Positions 9,901 to 18,199 of a stretch of DNA of 64,000 nt are shown in pieces. The notes under the pieces were generated by a model that saw nothing but the letters and a program-made list of their open reading frames with translations, searched no databases and was not told where the DNA came from. Source of the stretch: Tubulanus polymorphus (lineage: Eukaryota > Nemertea > Palaeonemertea > Tubulaniformes > Tubulanidae); assembly GCF_964204645.1 (NCBI RefSeq), contig NC_134034.1:558001-622000 (forward strand), read 5' to 3'. Positions within the stretch are counted from its first letter, which is position 1. Each line of letters begins with the position of its first letter. The position numbers were made by a program, and so were the translations under genes.

Positions 9901-10996
9901 ACAATGATGTCATAGGGGGATTTAAGGAAGCAGACATCTTTTCTAGAAGTGTCTATTGATCAAATGAAGTAGATAATTTGATGATGTCATAGGGGGATTC
10001 ATGGAGGCGGACATCTTTTCTAGAAGTGTCTATGAATCAAATCATTAGTAGACAATTTGATGATGTCCTAGGGGGATTTATGGAGGCAGACATCTTTTCT
10101 AGAAGTGTCTATGAATCAAATCATTAGTAGACAATTTGATGATGTCATAGGGGGATTTATTTTATGAAGGCAGACATCTTTTCTAGAAGTGTCTATAGAT
10201 CAAATGAAGTAGATAATTTGATGATGTCATAGGGGGATTTATGAAGGAATACATCTTCAAACTATCGATAAATCAAATCACTAGTAGACGCGTTGATGAT
10301 GTCATAGGGTGTTTAATGTATGTGGCCGATGTTTGTTTATATTTTGTAGATTTATTATCGCGATTTGAGTTATGGACGATCGCTACTGAAGTGATTAGTT
10401 TAGCTCACGTGACGAGTGTAAATCAGGTGAACCAACAGTCAACGACTTACAGAACGAACTGTAATCGTTGCAGTAAAATACTGATGAAATCAGGCTGGAC
10501 GTGTCAGAACTGTAAACAGCTTACTAATACCTGTTCTATATGGTACGTACCGGTCTCTTTCAACAATGATGATGATGTCATAGGGTGATTTATGGAGGCA
10601 GACATCTTTTCTAGAAGTGTCTCTAGATCAAATCACTAGTAGGTATTATGATGATGTCATAGGGTGATTTACGGTGGCAGACATCTTTTTCAAGAAGTGT
10701 CAATAGATCAGATCACTAGTAGACAATTTGATGATGTCATAGGGGGATTTATGGAAGCAGACATCTTTTCTGGAAGTGTCTATAGATCAGATCACTAGTA
10801 AAAACTTTGATGATGTCATAGGGGGATTGATATTAATGGATTGTGTTTGTATATTTGTAGCCATCACCCGGTGAAAGGATTATACGTCTGGTGTCAAGGT
10901 TGCGGCCATGGCGGGCATTTAACGCACATCAAAGACTGGTTGAAACGCAGCCCGTACTGCCCCACGGGCTGCGGGCATCTCTGTGAATATACCTGA
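902..10996 (+). CDS. WDR24: WDR24, GATOR2 complex subunit (17 coding exons)
   Basis: Coding exons: 902-935, 2347-2463, 2692-2808, 2894-2971, 3289-3395, 3973-4095, 4175-4312, 4853-5054, 6062-6241, 7162-7289, 7823-8057, 8273-8371, 8874-9037, 9254-9526, 9779-9890, 10350-10542, 10861-10996. All introns are GT-AG, phases agree, and the total is 811 codons plus stop (human about 790). WD40 blades are clear: [85 protein letters not shown]. They are followed by an alpha-solenoid part ([31 protein letters not shown]) and a C-terminal zinc-finger/RING module ([44 protein letters not shown]). In GATOR2 WDR24 supports amino-acid signalling to TORC1 at the lysosome. The acidic linker in exons 11-14 is poorly conserved. 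The short first exon is inferred from phase, but MGRTM at 2370 could serve as an alternative start. A candidate poly(A) signal AATAAA is at 11227. Confidence 0.93.
936..2346 (+). other. WDR24 intron 1
   Basis: The donor GTGAGT follows 935 and the acceptor TTTGTATTTCAG ends at 2346. The intron holds a degenerate CAGTTCCACAG-type foldback repeat at about 1500-1579 and a duplicated 22-mer CCACAGACAGGTAACTGACT at about 1660-1710. No other gene was seen. Confidence 0.6.
1500..1579. repeat. Degenerate foldback element, CAGTTCCACAG family
   Basis: GTGAGTTAGGCCTAACTC ... GAGTTAACTCTAACTCACAA followed by CCGTGGAACTGG. It shares the inner GAGTTAACTC arms, the GAAAATGAA core and the GTGGAACTGG end with the elements at 19861, 49032 and 61751. 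The left terminus appears lost. Confidence 0.55.
2474..2685 (+). repeat. TATGACATCATC dispersed repeat, three tandem copies
   Basis: Three copies of about 80 bp fill WDR24 intron 2. Each has ATGTCTGCCTCC, CCCCCTATGACATCATCA, ATTTGATCTATAGACA and AGAAAAGATG blocks. The same family occurs at 3410, 5855, 9901, 10565, 52655, 57865 and 62075 on either strand. Confidence 0.8.
2990..3210. repeat. Dispersed AT-rich repeat in WDR24 intron 4, related to 22480-22620
   Basis: Two partial copies contain CACATTACTGAA, CATCTCTATTTTTGA, TTTACTAAGT and CATTTGGATAAGTC blocks. The reverse complement of 22480-22620 contains the same blocks in the same order. Confidence 0.5.
3405..3955 (+). repeat. TATGACATCATC repeat array in WDR24 intron 5
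   Basis: About eight decayed copies with CCCCCTATGACATCATCA at spacings of about 60-80 bp, interleaved with GCTACCTCCATGAATCCCC and GAAGATGGCAAGGACGG. A longer segment (about 3445-3560) recurs at about 3712-3830, so a higher-order duplication occurred. Confidence 0.75.
4323..4680 (+). repeat. Minisatellite, ~60-bp unit, WDR24 intron 7
   Basis: About six units of GTGGGTGACTCCGAGAATAT, CTAAATCATGGCAAT and GAGCCATCCTTTTATCTA. A related short array is present at 9535-9765 in intron 14 of the same gene. Confidence 0.8.
5085..5535 (+). repeat. Dispersed element with CT-rich tail, copy 1
   Basis: The 5085-5215 part (GATATGTATCGATGGATATA ... GCGGGTCAGCAACGGTAGAA ... AACAAATTGGTTAAACCGTT) is nearly identical to 25655-25765, 20 kb away. 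Both copies run directly into TCTC/CCCTCT tracts. Here the tract extends to about 5535 with (CCCT)n and (CCCTCT)n blocks. Located in WDR24 intron 8. Confidence 0.75.
5855..6030 (-). repeat. TATGACATCATC dispersed repeat, reverse orientation
   Basis: Two copies in antisense orientation: GATGATGTCATAGGGGGATT, ATGGAGGCAGCCGCCATC, TTTTCTAGAAGTGTCTA. Located in WDR24 intron 8. Confidence 0.75.
6199..6510 (+). repeat. Four tandem copies of an 81-bp unit including WDR24 exon 9 end and its donor
   Basis: Units begin at 6199, 6280, 6361 and 6442 with a period of exactly 81 bp. Each carries the coding end (CACGCGAGCAG...GTCTCCG) plus the donor GTAGGT at 6242, 6323, 6404 and 6485. 81 is divisible by three, and the frame stays open to about 6511. 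Confidence 0.9.
6512..7090 (+). repeat. 20-bp minisatellite AGAACTGTGGRACTGAGTYC, WDR24 intron 9
   Basis: About 28 near-perfect 20-bp units, varying mainly at GGGACTG/GGAACTG and GTTC/GTCC. Because 20 is not a multiple of three, every frame cycles through the same 20-codon peptide; this explains the spurious minus-strand open frame. Confidence 0.95.
7335..7765 (+). repeat. ~21-bp minisatellite AGTRCTGTGGAACTAGTGCC, WDR24 intron 10
   Basis: About 18 units of CTGTGGAACTAGTGCCAGTA and variants. It shares the CTGTGGAACT core with the array at 6512 and with the ends of foldback elements. Confidence 0.9.
8073..8245 (+). repeat. 24-bp minisatellite containing palindrome ACATGTACATGT, WDR24 intron 11
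   Basis: Seven units of ACATGTACATGTTAGGAGAA plus TCAG, alternating TTAGGAG and GAGCAGA variants. Each unit contains a 12-bp perfect palindrome. Confidence 0.9.
8378..8625 (+). repeat. CT/CCCT-rich tract, WDR24 intron 12
   Basis: Imperfect CCCCTC/CCTCCC polypyrimidine sequence directly after the donor of exon 12. No gene content. Confidence 0.8.
8826..8885 (+). other. Duplicated splice acceptor at WDR24 exon 13 (47-bp repeat)
   Basis: TTGTGTTTATTTCAG followed by TAATTAGCGATGATGAATCG occurs twice, with acceptors ending at 8826 and 8873. Only the second keeps the reading frame; use of the first reads into an in-frame TAA at the second copy because 47 is not a multiple of three. Confidence 0.85.
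9535..9765 (+). repeat. GTGGGTGACTCCGAGAATAT repeat, WDR24 intron 14
   Basis: Three or four decayed units related to the array at 4323-4680. Confidence 0.65.
9901..10310 (-). repeat. TATGACATCATC repeat array, reverse orientation, WDR24 intron 15
   Basis: Five to six units of about 83 bp: GATGATGTCATAGGGGGATT, ATGGAGGCAGACATCTTTTC, TAGAAGTGTCTATAGATCAA, ATCACTAGTAGACAATTT. Confidence 0.85.
10565..10835 (-). repeat. TATGACATCATC repeat array, reverse orientation, WDR24 intron 16
   Basis: Four units of about 75-80 bp of the family in the previous intron. The introns on both sides of exon 16 hold the same array in the same orientation, which invites unequal exchange. Confidence 0.85.
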
Positions 10997-11229
10997 TAAA
11001 CAATGAGGACTCGAGAGTCAGTCTAGTCATGCAGTTGAAGTCATTCAATTAAAGTCATTTTGTTGAAGACTTCGATAACTCCCATAGTTTGGGAGCTTTA
11101 AGGTTTACCTAGCTTAAGAGATTGGTAAAGGTGATCTCGATAGCTACGATAGCTTGGTTCACCCTGATAACTAAGTCAAGGTGCTTTGATAGGTTAGTAA
11201 ACTAGGTTTAGGTGAACCTGGTAGCTAAT

Positions 11230-11545
11230 AAAAGGTCAACCCAGTAGCTATGGGTCATCCATCTATGGCTAACTATGGGTCATCCATCTGTGGCTAACTA
11301 TGGGTCATCCATCTATGGCTAACTATGGGTCATCCATCTATGGCTAAGTATGGGTCATCCCCCTATTGCTAACTATGGGTCATCCATCTATGGCTAACTA
11401 TGGGTCATCCATCTATGGCTAACTATGGGTCATCCATCTATGGCTAACTATGGGTCATCCATCTGTGGCTAACTATGGGTCATCCCCCTATAGCTAACTA
11501 TGGGTCATTCCTGTACGACTAACTATGGGTTAACCCATTAGCTAT
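11230..11545 (+). repeat. 26-bp minisatellite, WDR24 3' flank
   Basis: About 11 units of TATGGGTCATCCATCTATGG with CTAAC, starting some 235 bp after the WDR24 stop. Sequence between 10997 and 11230 has decayed GGTTCACCTAGCTA-like copies. It lies right after AATAAA at 11227, so it is in or just beyond the 3' UTR. Confidence 0.85.
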
Positions 11546-12150
11546 GGTTTTCTGGTAGCTGCTTGAATCATAGATGTTGTTTTCATGCAGTTTTGACTAA
11601 ATCGTTTTTCGCTGATAAATATTGCTGTAACGCAGATTTTTTTGTACCTGAAAAATTAACGTTGTTGAAAAATACATTTAACAAGCCATTAAGATAGAAA
11701 AAAAAGAATTACTGAATTTATGTATTGTTTTGGTTTATGGTTTTACGGTTTTTTTCTCAGGGAATGCAATCATTTAGCCATCCCAAAAAATTGATTCAGG
11801 AAATGTTTTACTTAAGCACTTTTAATCAGTAATAGATTATTATTGACATAATCGAAATATCCTGAAATATTTTTTGTCTGGAATAAATTTTTCACTCTCG
11901 AATTCGAACCTAATGACATCACTACACTCATCCACTGCACGAACCCTGCCACACTGACTGGGTGCGCAGTTACACTCACAACTTTGCCTCACGAAAACTT
12001 GCGGCACCAATCAGATTACTCTCAATTCTGTTTATTTCCAAGCCACATTATCCAATGCAGCCTTTGAAAGAAAATCGAATGATTTAAATTTAGATTTCGA
12101 TCTTTATTTTCAATCATACTAATTTCCATTTCAATGGCCTGTTTAATAAA
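11546..12150. other. Intergenic, WDR24 to WSC gene 1
   Basis: AT-rich single-copy-looking sequence. A second AATAAA at 11882 could be a distal WDR24 poly(A) signal. No other feature seen. Confidence 0.4.
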
Positions 12151-12400
12151 CGCAGAAACCCTAGTTTTGGCCTGGTGAATAAACGTAGTAACCCTAGTGT
12201 TGGCCTGGTGAATAAACGTAGTTACCCTAGTGTTGGCCTGGTGAATAAACGCAGTAACCCTAGTGTTGGCCTGTTTAATAAACGTAGTAACCCTAGTGTT
12301 GGCCTGTTTCATAAACGTAGTAACCCTAGTGTTGGCCTGTTTCATAAACGCAGAAACCCAAGTGTTGGCCGCTGAATAAACGTAGTTACCCTAGTGTAGT
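12150..12400 (+). repeat. 33-bp minisatellite upstream of WSC gene 1
   Basis: About seven units of AATAAACGTAGTAACCCTAG plus TGTTGGCCTGKT. The paralogous position before WSC gene 2 (about 15955-16005) holds only one unit, so the array expanded after duplication or contracted there. Confidence 0.85.
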
Positions 12401-12675
12401 GCAGGCAAGGTTTTCATTTTTAATTTGTTGAAAAATTAAACATAATTTTTTTGGAAATATTAGGCAAGACAGACATCATTCAGGGCTGCGTTTTTTAAAG
12501 CGGCGATAAGCCCTATCCCTCCCGGTGATAAACTTCTCTATTCGGACCTAGTGTTTGTTTCCTATCCCGCAATTAGTCTGGTTGCGTCAAGCTCTCGTCT
12601 GCTGCGTGAAGTCCTCAGTCTCCGATATCCGGGATACACAAAACCGATCTACAACAGTGATAGCTATCAGTTGCT

Positions 12676-15420
12676 ATGGAAACCAGCTTGAGTTTTGTTT
12701 TTATCGTTGCTATAGTGATGTGTTGGTCAGCTCTGATGACCGGCGGTCAAGCGACTGATGAATCGTTCAGTTTTCGCCTGTTGAGACCGGACGAAGACCC
12801 GGGTGTTAAATTCTCGTCTGGTCCGGTCAGATTTTGGATGGATTGCGCAATTACGTGTGGTGATGACTGGAACTGTGATGGCTACAGATTTGTTTCAGGT
12901 ACATGTGAACTTTATAAGGATTCATCCCGTAAACTTCAAACACCGACTCCGGCAAGCGAGCAGATCATAATTTACGGCAAAGGTAATTTCGTTTTTCTTT
13001 AGAATATAAGTTAGCTTTTAGGTTATACTCTGGACCCAGTTCCACAGTTGTGTGGGTTTAATTTGACTCTGAATCCAGTCCCACAGTTGTGTGGGTTTGA
13101 TTTGACTCTGAATCCAGTTCCACAGTTGTGTGGGTTTAATTTGACTCTGAATCCAGTTCCACAGTTGTGTGGGTTTGATTTGACTCTGAATCCAGTTCCA
13201 CAGTTGTGTGGGTTTAATTTGACTCTGAATCCAGTTCCACAGTTGTGTGGGTTTAATTTGACTCTGAATCCAGTTCCACAGTTGTATAGGTTTAATTTGG
13301 TTCTGAATCCAGTTCCACAGTTGAGTGGGTTCGATTTGACTCTGAATCCAGTTCCACAGTTGTATAGGTTTAATTTGGTTCTGAATCCAGTTCCACAGTT
13401 GTGTGGGTTTAATTTGACTCTGATTCTAGTTCCACAGTTGTGTTGGTCTAATCTGACTCTGAACCCAAACGTGAACCCAAACCTAAACGTGGTCCGGTAC
13501 ACACCTAATAATATTCTGCATTCAAGTAAAAAATTAAGTGATATTTAAGGATTTTCAGTTCTGTATCGAATTCTACATAATTTTGTAATAATAACTGCAA
13601 CATCGACGATGATTTTATTTGCTTTATTTGAGAATTGGCTGGAAACAAAACTAAAATGTGTTCTACTCGATGATAAAAAACGTTCTTCCGTACCACGTAC
13701 TGGAGGATTCTTTATCGGCTTTTTTTTACTTTTTGCGTATGTACTAAATGGAAGGTCACATTTATAATTCACATATATACGTCAAGCATATTGGTGAATC
13801 GGAAATTCAGCCGCGTGTAGACCAGCAGAAACAAACCATATTCTGCAGTCTCTGAAAACGGTTTACTGTCCCCTGATTGTCAGGAACAGTCTCTGAAAAT
13901 GGTTTGCTGTCCCCTGATTGTCAGGAACAGTCTCTGAAAATGGTTTGCTGTCCCCTGATTGTCGGGAACAGTCTCTGAAAATGGTTTACTGTCCCCTGAT
14001 TGTCAGGAACAGTCTCTGAAAATGGTTTGCTGTCCCCTGATTGTCAGGAACAGTCTCTGAAAATGGTTTGCTGTCCCCTGATTGTCGGGAACAGTCTCTG
14101 AAAATGGTTTACTGTCCCCTGATTGTCAGGAACAGTCTCTGAAAATGGTTTACTGTCCCCTGATTGTCAGGAACAGTCTCTGAAAATGGTTTACTGTCCC
14201 CTGATTGTCGGGAACAGTCTCTGAAAATGGTTTACTGTCCCCTGATTGTCAGGAACAGTCTCTAAAAATGGTTTGCTGTCCTTATATATCCTAGACAGTC
14301 TCTGATAAAAGTTTAACAATTGCGAAAAAGATAATTGGTTTTCGATATCAGCTGAATTTTAAATCATGTTATTTGTCACATTGTTATTGATTTGCGTATC
14401 GTGTGTTAAATGTTTGTTACCGCAGTAAATAAAAGTACAGTACATTCCAGAATGGGTGGGGGAGTGGGGGAGAGGGGGTAGGGGTGGGGGGGGGAGGGGG
14501 AGGGGGGAGGGGAGGAGGAGGGGGTGGGGAGGAGGGGGAGGAGGGGGGTGGCGGTGGGGGAGGGGGTAGTAGATCACGCAAGATCTATATGTATACTGGT
14601 ATATCGCGAGCAGACGGGTCAGTTTGTTGTAGGCCTACATAACGTTTGTAATATTTTCAAATCCTTTTATTTTTTCCGTGTTTTTTAATGAATTGTAAAT
14701 ATACTGTTTTACCTCCTTGTATTCCATGCAAATGTGCCGAGCGTTTCGTACGTACGACATCCGTAACTAACTGCGGCAATCGAGGTCTAGAATTTCGAAG
14801 CTGCCCTGATTATTATTCTTTTGATAGGACGATTAATATTTAATTCAATCTAATGATTTTCCACGAATCGGCACGAAATTTGAGATTCCACTCTTTGACT
14901 CTTCAACTAATCCGCAAATATCCACTAACTGTGGAACTGTGGATATAGTGTTATAATCCACGATTGTATCTCCACAGTTTATCGAGGTTGCTATCGCGAC
15001 AGCCAAACTAGAAGGGATTTCCCCGTCACGACCGGACGTCAAACCCCGCAACATCCGGACTTATGCAGAAAAAGCTGCGGGCAAAAAGGTACGCTCTATG
15101 ACGCGTCATACTGGCCGTATGCTACGGCCAATATGACGAATGTGTGAGACTTTTGGTCAGGGATGAAAAATGATATTGAATACTGGACTTGTTATTCAAA
15201 CTTTCAGATAATTGAATCATAGCTGTCTCTTAATGGTTTTTTTTATTGATTACCTCCAGGTTACTACTACGCGGCATTACAAAATACGGATGAATGTTAC
15301 TGCGGCAAGTTCTATGGTAACCAAGGTCGCGTACCTGATTCAGAATGTAACCAAGGTTGCCTTGGTAACGAGCACGTGATGTGTGGCGGACCGTGGCGGA
15401 ATTCTGTTTACACAGTTTGA
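12676..15420 (+). CDS. Secreted PAN/apple-like + WSC domain protein, paralogue 1
   Basis: Exons 12676-12982, 14978-15088 and 15260-15420 (introns phase 1, GT-AG) give 192 residues. METSLSFVFIVAIVMCWSAL is a signal peptide, with likely cleavage after GGQA. Residues about 32-100 form a small four-cysteine PAN/apple-like domain (DCAITCGDDWNCDGYRF, SGTCELYKD). Exons 2-3 encode a WSC domain: YRGCYRDS, DLCRKSCGQKGYYYAALQ, CYCGKFYG, CNQGC, MCGGPWRNSVYTV. WSC domains, first known from yeast Wsc sensors, are cysteine-rich extracellular modules thought to bind glycans; here there is no membrane anchor, so a secreted protein is likely. It ends three codons earlier than paralogue 2 because TTA has become TGA. 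The domain calls are from motifs; the biological role is unknown. Confidence 0.88.
13030..13470 (+). repeat. 39-bp minisatellite TTCCACAGTTGTGTGGGTTT..., WSC gene 1 intron 1
   Basis: About 11 units of TTCCACAGTTGTGTGGGTTT plus AATTTGACTCTGAATCCAG. As 39 is 13 codons, frames stay open on both strands and give false open frames of about 160 codons. A related array lies at 26395-26815. It is absent from intron 1 of WSC gene 2. Confidence 0.93.
13845..14300 (+). repeat. 41-bp minisatellite, WSC gene 1 intron 1
   Basis: About 11 units of CTGATTGTCAGGAACAGTCT plus CTGAAAATGGTTTACTGTCCC. The same unit is in intron 1 of WSC gene 2, so the seed predates the gene duplication. Confidence 0.93.
14452..14570 (+). 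repeat. G-rich tract with many G3+ runs
   Basis: About 118 bp of GGGGGAGGAGG-type sequence within WSC gene 1 intron 1, on the coding strand. Numerous G3-G8 runs at short spacing could fold into G-quadruplexes. Confidence 0.85.
15104..15138. repeat. 35-bp inverted repeat in WSC gene 1 intron 2
   Basis: CGTCATACTGGCCGTA and TACGGCCAATATGACG flank a 3-bp loop, a 16-bp stem with one mismatch. Gene 2 keeps only GTCATATTGGCCGTA at the equivalent place. Confidence 0.75.
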
Positions 15421-16226
15421 AACTAGGGTTCACGGCGAACTCAATCGGGACTTTCCGGCTTTCTCCGTGAAAAGTCCATGAATTATTCAAACCTGTTGAG
15501 AACATTCGTGTTTAAGTTTTACACGGAGTTATCGTCACTTTTATATTCAGAAACGACTGTATGACTTTCCCAACAGTTCACAAAAATTCCACGAGAGGGC
15601 GTTAAATCTGCCAAGCGCCAGTCAAATTAGGTCTAGATGTATATAGATCCATCCGTTAGTGTGTGTAAATAGTATGTTGTACATTACGTTTGTAATGTTT
15701 AAAAGTGCTTTTATCTACTGTTTTTGTAAATAATTGTAAAAACTGTTTACCAGTGATTCGGCCGCGGGTCCCAACCATTTATCAATATTACATGAACAGA
15801 ACACAGCTTGTTTAGGTCGTTTTGGAAATATACTTTGTCCGCTACATTTTGAATTACTCTGTATATCATCTAAAATAATTTTCAAAACATTATGTTTTCA
15901 TTTCTGGAGTTTTTGTTAACTATGGCACCGAAAGGGTATTTCTATATTTAACCCAAGTGTTGGCCTGCCGAATAAACATAGTTATCCTAGTGTAGTGCAG
16001 GCAAGATTTGCACTTTAATTTGTTAAAAAATTAAACACGAATTTTCGGAAATATTAGGCTAGACAGACATCATTCAGGGCTGCGTTTTTCAAAACGGCGA
16101 TAAGCCCTATCCCGGTGATAAATCGATATCCCGGTGACAAATATTCTAATCCATAAGAGTATGACCATTTGTCTTTTACTCCTATTTGCACTGGCTATTC
16201 CTAACACTGTGAAGAAGAACAAGAAC

Positions 16227-16263
16227 CATGGACGTATAAACTAATCTAGTTTATACGTCCATG
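16227..16263. repeat. Perfect 16-bp inverted repeat with 5-base loop
   Basis: CATGGACGTATAAACT, loop AATCT, AGTTTATACGTCCATG. It lies about 240 bp before the start codon of WSC gene 2 and has no counterpart before gene 1. Confidence 0.85.
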
Positions 16264-16500
16264 CAAAAACTGACTGATTGCACCTGAGGCGTTGAAGTAG
16301 ATGTGAATAGAAAACTCGCACCACGCGTGAAGCAAACGTAACTTCACTCGATCTTGATGATTGTTTCCCATCCCGCAATTAGTCTGCTTACGTCATTAAC
16401 TGTAACAAGCTTTCGTCTGCTGCGTGAAGTCCTCAGTCTCCGATATCCGGGATACACAAAACCGATCTACAAACGTGACAGCCATAGTCCACCAGTTGCT

Positions 16501-17978
16501 ATGGAAACCAGCTTGAGTTTAGTTTTTCTCGTTGCTATGGTGATGTTTCGGTCAGCTCTGATGACCGGTGGTCAAGCGACTGATGTATCGTTCAGTTTTC
16601 GCAGGTTGAGACCGGACGAAGACCCGGGTGTTAAATTCTCGTCTGTTCCGGTCAGATATTGGATAGATTGCGCAGTCACGTGTGGTGATGATTGGAACTG
16701 TGATGGCTACAGATTTGTTTCAGGTACATGTGAACTTTACAAGGATTCATCCCGCAAACTTCAAACACCGACTCCGGCAAGTGAGCAGATCATTGTCTAC
16801 GGCAAAGGTAATTTAGTTTCTGAAAATGGTTTACTGTCCCCTGATTGTCAGGAACAGTCTCTGAAAATGGTTTACTGTCCCCTGATTGTCAGGAACAGTC
16901 TTTGAAAATGGTTTACTGTCCTCTGATTGTCAGGAACAGTCTCTGAAAATGGTTTACTGTCCCCTGATTGTCAGGAACAGTGTCTGAAAATGGTTTACTG
17001 TCCCCTGATGATTGTCAGGAACAGTCTCTGAAAATGGTTTACTGTCCCCTGATTGTCAGGAACAGTCTTTGAAAATGGTTTACTGTCCTCTGATTGTCAG
17101 GAACAGTCTCTGAAAATGGTTTACTGTCCCCTGATTGTCAGGAACAGTGTCTGAAAATGGTTTACTGTCCCCTGATTGTCAGGAACAGTCTCTGAAAATA
17201 GTTTTTTTTGGGGGGGGGGGGTTGGAGGGCGCTTGGAGGGGCGCTTTGGTCAGCTCCTCGGATGCCATATTCTTCGCTAACTGCGGCAATCGAGGCTTAA
17301 AAGTTCCTGTTGATTATTTTGAATCAACGATAGATATTGAATTCTATTGACTTTCCACTTGTCCACTTTCTTAGCCTTTAACTAATCCAAAAATATCCAG
17401 CCGCTAACTGTGGAACTGTGGATAGGGGTATATATATAATCCACATTTATTATTGTATCCACAGTTTATCGAGGTTGCTATCGCGACAGTAAGTCTAAGC
17501 AAGATTTATCCTTCACAACCGGAAGTCAAACCCCGCAACATCCGGACTTATGCAGAAAACGCTGCGGGAAAAAAGGTACGCTCTATGACGTCATATTGGC
17601 CGTATATATGAGCTACATGCTTTGAGAGACTTTTGGTATGAAAGGGTTGAAAAATGATTATTGAATAATGTGAGAAAACTTGTTGTTTGAAACTTTTAAA
17701 TAATTCATCCGCGCCGTGCTTCTTTTGCCTTGATTATTGTTTTTTCATTGATTACCCTCAGGAACATGTATACACCTTAACTATTTTAATTGGTTTTTTT
17801 TATTGATTTAGGTTACTACTACGCGGCATTACAATATATGACTTACTGCCACTGCGGCAAGTTCTATGGTAACCAAGGTCGCGTACCTGATTCTGAATGT
17901 AACCTAGGTTGCCGTGGTTACGAGCACGTGATGTGTGGCGGATCGTGGCGGAATTCTGTTTATACAGTTTTAAACTAG
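16501..17978 (+). CDS. Secreted PAN/apple-like + WSC domain protein, paralogue 2
   Basis: Exons 16501-16807, 17465-17575 and 17812-17978 give 194 residues, with the same phases and the first two exon lengths identical to paralogue 1. The signal peptide is METSLSLVFLVAMVMFRSAL, cleaved probably after GGQA. The PAN/apple-like part (DCAVTCGDDWNCDGYRF, GTCELYKD) is almost unchanged. The WSC part differs more: YRGCYRDSKSKQDLSF, LCRKRCGKKGYYYAALQ, CHCGKFYG, CNLGC, MCGGSWRNSVYTVLN. I start at 16501 rather than an upstream in-frame ATG at 16354, because 16501 matches paralogue 1 and begins the signal peptide. A poly(A) signal AATAAA is at 18705. A secreted, possibly glycan-binding role is inferred from the domains. 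Confidence 0.88.
16815..17205 (+). repeat. 41-bp minisatellite, WSC gene 2 intron 1
   Basis: About nine to ten units of TCTGAAAATGGTTTACTGTC plus CCCTGATTGTCAGGAACAG, beginning 8 bp after the donor and ending in a run of T and about 12 G (17193-17220). A block of about 163 bp is itself repeated (16870-17030 against 17035-17190). Confidence 0.93.
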
Positions 17979-18199
17979 GGTTCACGACAAACTCGATCGG
18001 GACTTTCCGGCATTTTCCGTGAATCGTCTACTTATTATCAAAACCTATTGAAATTATTCGTGTTTTAGTTTTTTTTCTTCATTTTAGTACGGAGTTCATC
18101 ACTTATATATTTAGAAACGACTGTATGATTTTCCTTTAAGAGTTCACAGAAATTCCACGAGAGGGCGTTAAATCTGCCAAGCGCCAGCAGGGCAACTTT

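Noticed and set aside
13048-13548. Overlapping open frames of about 160 codons on both strands
   Set aside because: They are translations of a 39-bp minisatellite; any array with a unit divisible by three stays open on both strands.
16354-16500. Upstream in-frame ATG that would extend WSC paralogue 2 by 49 residues
   Set aside because: The extension hides the signal peptide, and paralogue 1 lacks an equivalent frame.
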